DNA of 9,096 bases from JAAYCI01 sp964370295 (GTDB lineage: Bacteria > Bacillota > Clostridia > Oscillospirales > Ruminococcaceae). The position numbers and the translations under genes were made by a program. The DNA lies in assembly GCA_964370295.1 (NCBI GenBank), contig CAYJIR010000055.1, positions 1-9,096 on the forward strand, given 5' to 3'. The notes beneath the pieces were generated by a model, which searched no databases, had not been told where the DNA came from, and was given only the letters and a program-made list of their open reading frames with translations. Below are positions 7,907 to 9,096 of the stretch, piece after piece (positions within the stretch are counted from its first letter, which is position 1; each line of letters begins with the position of its first letter).

Positions 7907-8026
7907 ATGCCCGCTGAATAAACCATCAAGAGAGGTTCCATAAAAGTGCTGTTTTAAGCACTTTTATGGCCACCGCGTACCGCGGTGGGGCTGAATGAGC
8001 CCCGCAGGGGTTTATTCAGTGGGCAT
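7907..8026. mobile_element. 120-bp MITE-like palindromic element with 6-bp target duplication
   Basis: The ends are 18-bp terminal inverted repeats, ATGCCCGCTGAATAAACC (7907-7924) and its complement (8009-8026), with a single difference that would be a G-U pair in RNA. Identical TACCTA hexamers flank the element at 7901-7906 and 8027-8032, as expected of a target-site duplication. Inside are a perfect 13-bp stem with a 6-nt loop (7938-7950 with 7957-7969), an 8-bp GC-rich stem with a 3-nt loop (7970-7977 with 7981-7988) and a short third stem (7989-7992 with 7998-8001). The whole can fold as a multi-branched cloverleaf. There is no open reading frame, so if mobile it would depend on a transposase elsewhere. 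A structured RNA or repeated palindromic unit is the alternative. Confidence 0.65.
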
Positions 8027-8032
8027 TACCTA
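8027..8032. repeat. Right copy of TACCTA flanking the palindromic element
   Basis: Same hexamer and orientation as at 7901-7906. Collapsing the element and one copy would leave a continuous AT-rich leader, the presumed pre-insertion state. Confidence 0.5.
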
Positions 8033-8059
8033 TATGGAAAAGTTACATATTATACTAAA

Positions 8060-8088
8060 ATTTTATCATATAGCTGTATTGCCGTCAA
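8060..8088 (-). promoter_or_regulatory. Sigma-A-type promoter of the transglutaminase-STAND-kinase-TIR operon
   Basis: On the minus strand TTGACG (8088-8083) is followed after exactly 17 bases by TAAAAT (8065-8060), with TGA immediately before it making an extended -10. Each hexamer differs from consensus at one base. Transcription would begin near 8053 and run through the palindromic element into the first gene. An alternative -10, TATAAT at 8054-8049, has no good -35 at the right distance. Confidence 0.65.
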
Positions 8089-8220
8089 CTTGCATAATTC
8101 TTCTTAAAAACCCGAAATCGACGGAACAATTTTTAGAATCTATACTCAAAAGATAATGAACAAAGGCATTAGAATCATAAATGGATAAACTCTTGTAGAT
8201 ACCGGGTTTGCACAAAACAT

Positions 8221-8269
8221 AACCCTATAAAATAAGGCCATTCAAAAAATGGCCGGATTCTATAGGGTT
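8221..8269 (-). terminator. Nested hairpin, likely terminator of the amidase gene
   Basis: On the minus strand, 30 bases after the amidase stop, AACCCTATA (8269-8261) pairs with TATAGGGTT (8229-8221), enclosing a second perfect stem GGCCATT/AATGGCC (8254-8248 with 8242-8236) with a five-base loop. The inner stem is followed directly by the U-rich TTATTTTAT, so it alone resembles an intrinsic terminator; the outer stem would use part of that tract. It separates the amidase from the downstream promoter. Confidence 0.6.
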
Positions 8270-8298
8270 GTTTAGGTTGGGAATACCGAGTTTAGCAA

Positions 8299-9096
8299 TT
8301 ATACCATTGCAGTTGTCCTAAAATAGGAACATATTGCAAGGTAGTAGATTTCTGCTGCTCTTTGGCAACCTTCATCACTCATCCAAATGCTTGTGTCGTG
8401 CTCGCTTGTCACATATCCTTGCTCTACCAAAATGGCAGGATAAAGGTTGCTGTTTAGCACACCAAATGTATCCCCGGTGTAGTCAGTGTTTTCTTCTTCT
8501 TCCTCGGTTAAGGTGTACTGCACAATGTTACCCCTTCGATCTTCTTCGTACCGGCAATAGAATAGCCCGGTTTCCTTTCTGGGCACATGTCCGTTTTCTA
8601 CAAATCCATCGGCGATCAGCGTGGCTACAGAATGACTGATATCATGATTTATGTTTTCGGGAGGCTGCACATAGATTTCAAAACCAGATATGCTGTTGGT
8701 ATCTTCATTGGCATTGCAGTGTATACTGATGAAAAAATCTGCATTGTTTTCTATGCCTATTTCTCGCCGTTCTGTAGTGGAAACATCAACATCATAGTTG
8801 TGCGTTAAAACTACATGATAGTTTGCATCGTTTTCAAACAACAATCTTAAATACTCGGTGGTTTTTTCTGTGACTGCCTCTTCGCTTACCAAGCCTTGTG
8901 CGCCTGGACTTGTGCGACTGTGGCCACTGTCCAAAAGGATTGTGTAGGTGCTTTCCACTTGGGAGGCCGCTGTTACTTGCACAGGTCCAGATTCAGAAGT
9001 GGGGGCAAGATATTCATCGTGATTCATTAAAAAGGGGATGATGAATGCTGTGAGGATAGCTGTTAAAGTGATGACTGTATGTGCAATTTTTCTATA
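8299..9096 (-). CDS. N-acetylmuramoyl-L-alanine amidase (Amidase_3), start beyond the window
   Basis: 265 residues are visible and the frame stays open to the right edge. The first 24 visible residues (YRKIAHTVITLTAILTAF and on) are a basic stretch followed by a hydrophobic segment, so the true start lies just outside and the Met at 9027 is internal. This is a signal peptide or membrane anchor. The Amidase_3 fold follows. Numbered from that internal Met, putative zinc ligands are His36 (LLDSGHSRTSPGAQG), Glu49 (LVSEEAVTEK) and His103 (FISIHCNAN), with the catalytic Glu202 (PAILVEQGY). Such zinc enzymes cut the bond between muramic acid and the stem peptide of peptidoglycan outside the membrane. 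The family's usual DPGHGG is DSGHSR here, and an acidic stretch, TLTEEEEENTDY (172-183), lies before the last motif. A hairpin follows the stop, so it is probably not part of the downstream operon. Confidence 0.9.
   Translation of the reverse strand, partial: YRKIAHTVITLTAILTAFIIPFLMNHDEYLAPTSESGPVQVTAASQVESTYTILLDSGHSRTSPGAQGLVSEEAVTEKTTEYLRLLFENDANYHVVLTHNYDVDVSTTERREIGIENNADFFISIHCNANEDTNSISGFEIYVQPPENINHDISHSVATLIADGFVENGHVPRKETGLFYCRYEEDRRGNIVQYTLTEEEEENTDYTGDTFGVLNSNLYPAILVEQGYVTSEHDTSIWMSDEGCQRAAEIYYLAICSYFRTTAMV

Larger units (their letters stand above)
7818..8298. other. Gene-free control region of the four-gene operon
   Basis: No convincing coding sequence occurs in these 481 bases on either strand. 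In transcription order (high to low) the region holds the amidase terminator (8269-8221), an AT-rich stretch where I see nothing recognisable (8220-8089), a promoter (8088-8060), a MITE-like palindromic element with flanking duplications (8032-7901), and short direct repeats (7889-7847) just before the first gene's ribosome binding site. A transcript from the promoter would carry a leader of about 235 nt that includes the whole folded element. Confidence 0.7.

Noticed and set aside
7907..8026. Palindromic element as a tRNA or rRNA fragment
   Set aside because: The 18-bp outer stem, loop sizes and absence of the GTTC T-loop arrangement do not fit a tRNA, and nothing resembles rRNA.

Overview
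The window looks like chromosomal DNA of a low-to-mid GC Gram-positive anaerobe, probably a clostridial (Oscillospiraceae/Lachnospiraceae-like) bacterium. This is inferred from strong AGGAGG-type ribosome binding sites, a TTGACG/TAAAAT promoter, a secreted Amidase_3 enzyme and the TIR and kinase subfamilies present. No gene here identifies a genus. Every gene I can support lies on the minus strand, so transcription runs from high to low coordinates.

Reading in that direction: 9096-8299 is the 3' part of an N-acetylmuramoyl-L-alanine amidase with an N-terminal membrane segment, followed by a nested hairpin that probably terminates it (8269-8221). The gap 8298-7818 holds a good sigma-A-type promoter (8088-8060), then a 120-bp palindromic MITE-like element (8026-7907) flanked by the 6-bp direct repeat TACCTA, then short direct repeats. 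Four genes follow with gaps of only 49-57 bp: a cytoplasmic transglutaminase-like Cys-His-Asp protein (7817-6789); a 1479-residue DUF4062/STAND NTPase with fifteen 47-residue TPR-like repeats (6731-2292); a YegI-like protein kinase with a zinc motif and a multi-pass membrane tail (2235-628); and a TIR-domain protein cut by the left edge (578-1).

The four-gene set reads as one operon. A STAND NTPase with a long repeat array is a typical sensor/switch, the TIR domain is a typical NAD-consuming effector or signalling domain, the transglutaminase-like protein could be a protease-type effector, and the kinase could modulate the system or pass the signal to the membrane. I infer an antiphage or stress-response signalling system of a composition I do not recognise as a named one. 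The individual domain calls are well supported; the joint function is inference. The NTPase has the same layout as eukaryotic nephrocystin-3 (DUF4062-like, P-loop, TPR), and its N-terminus also resembles TEP1.
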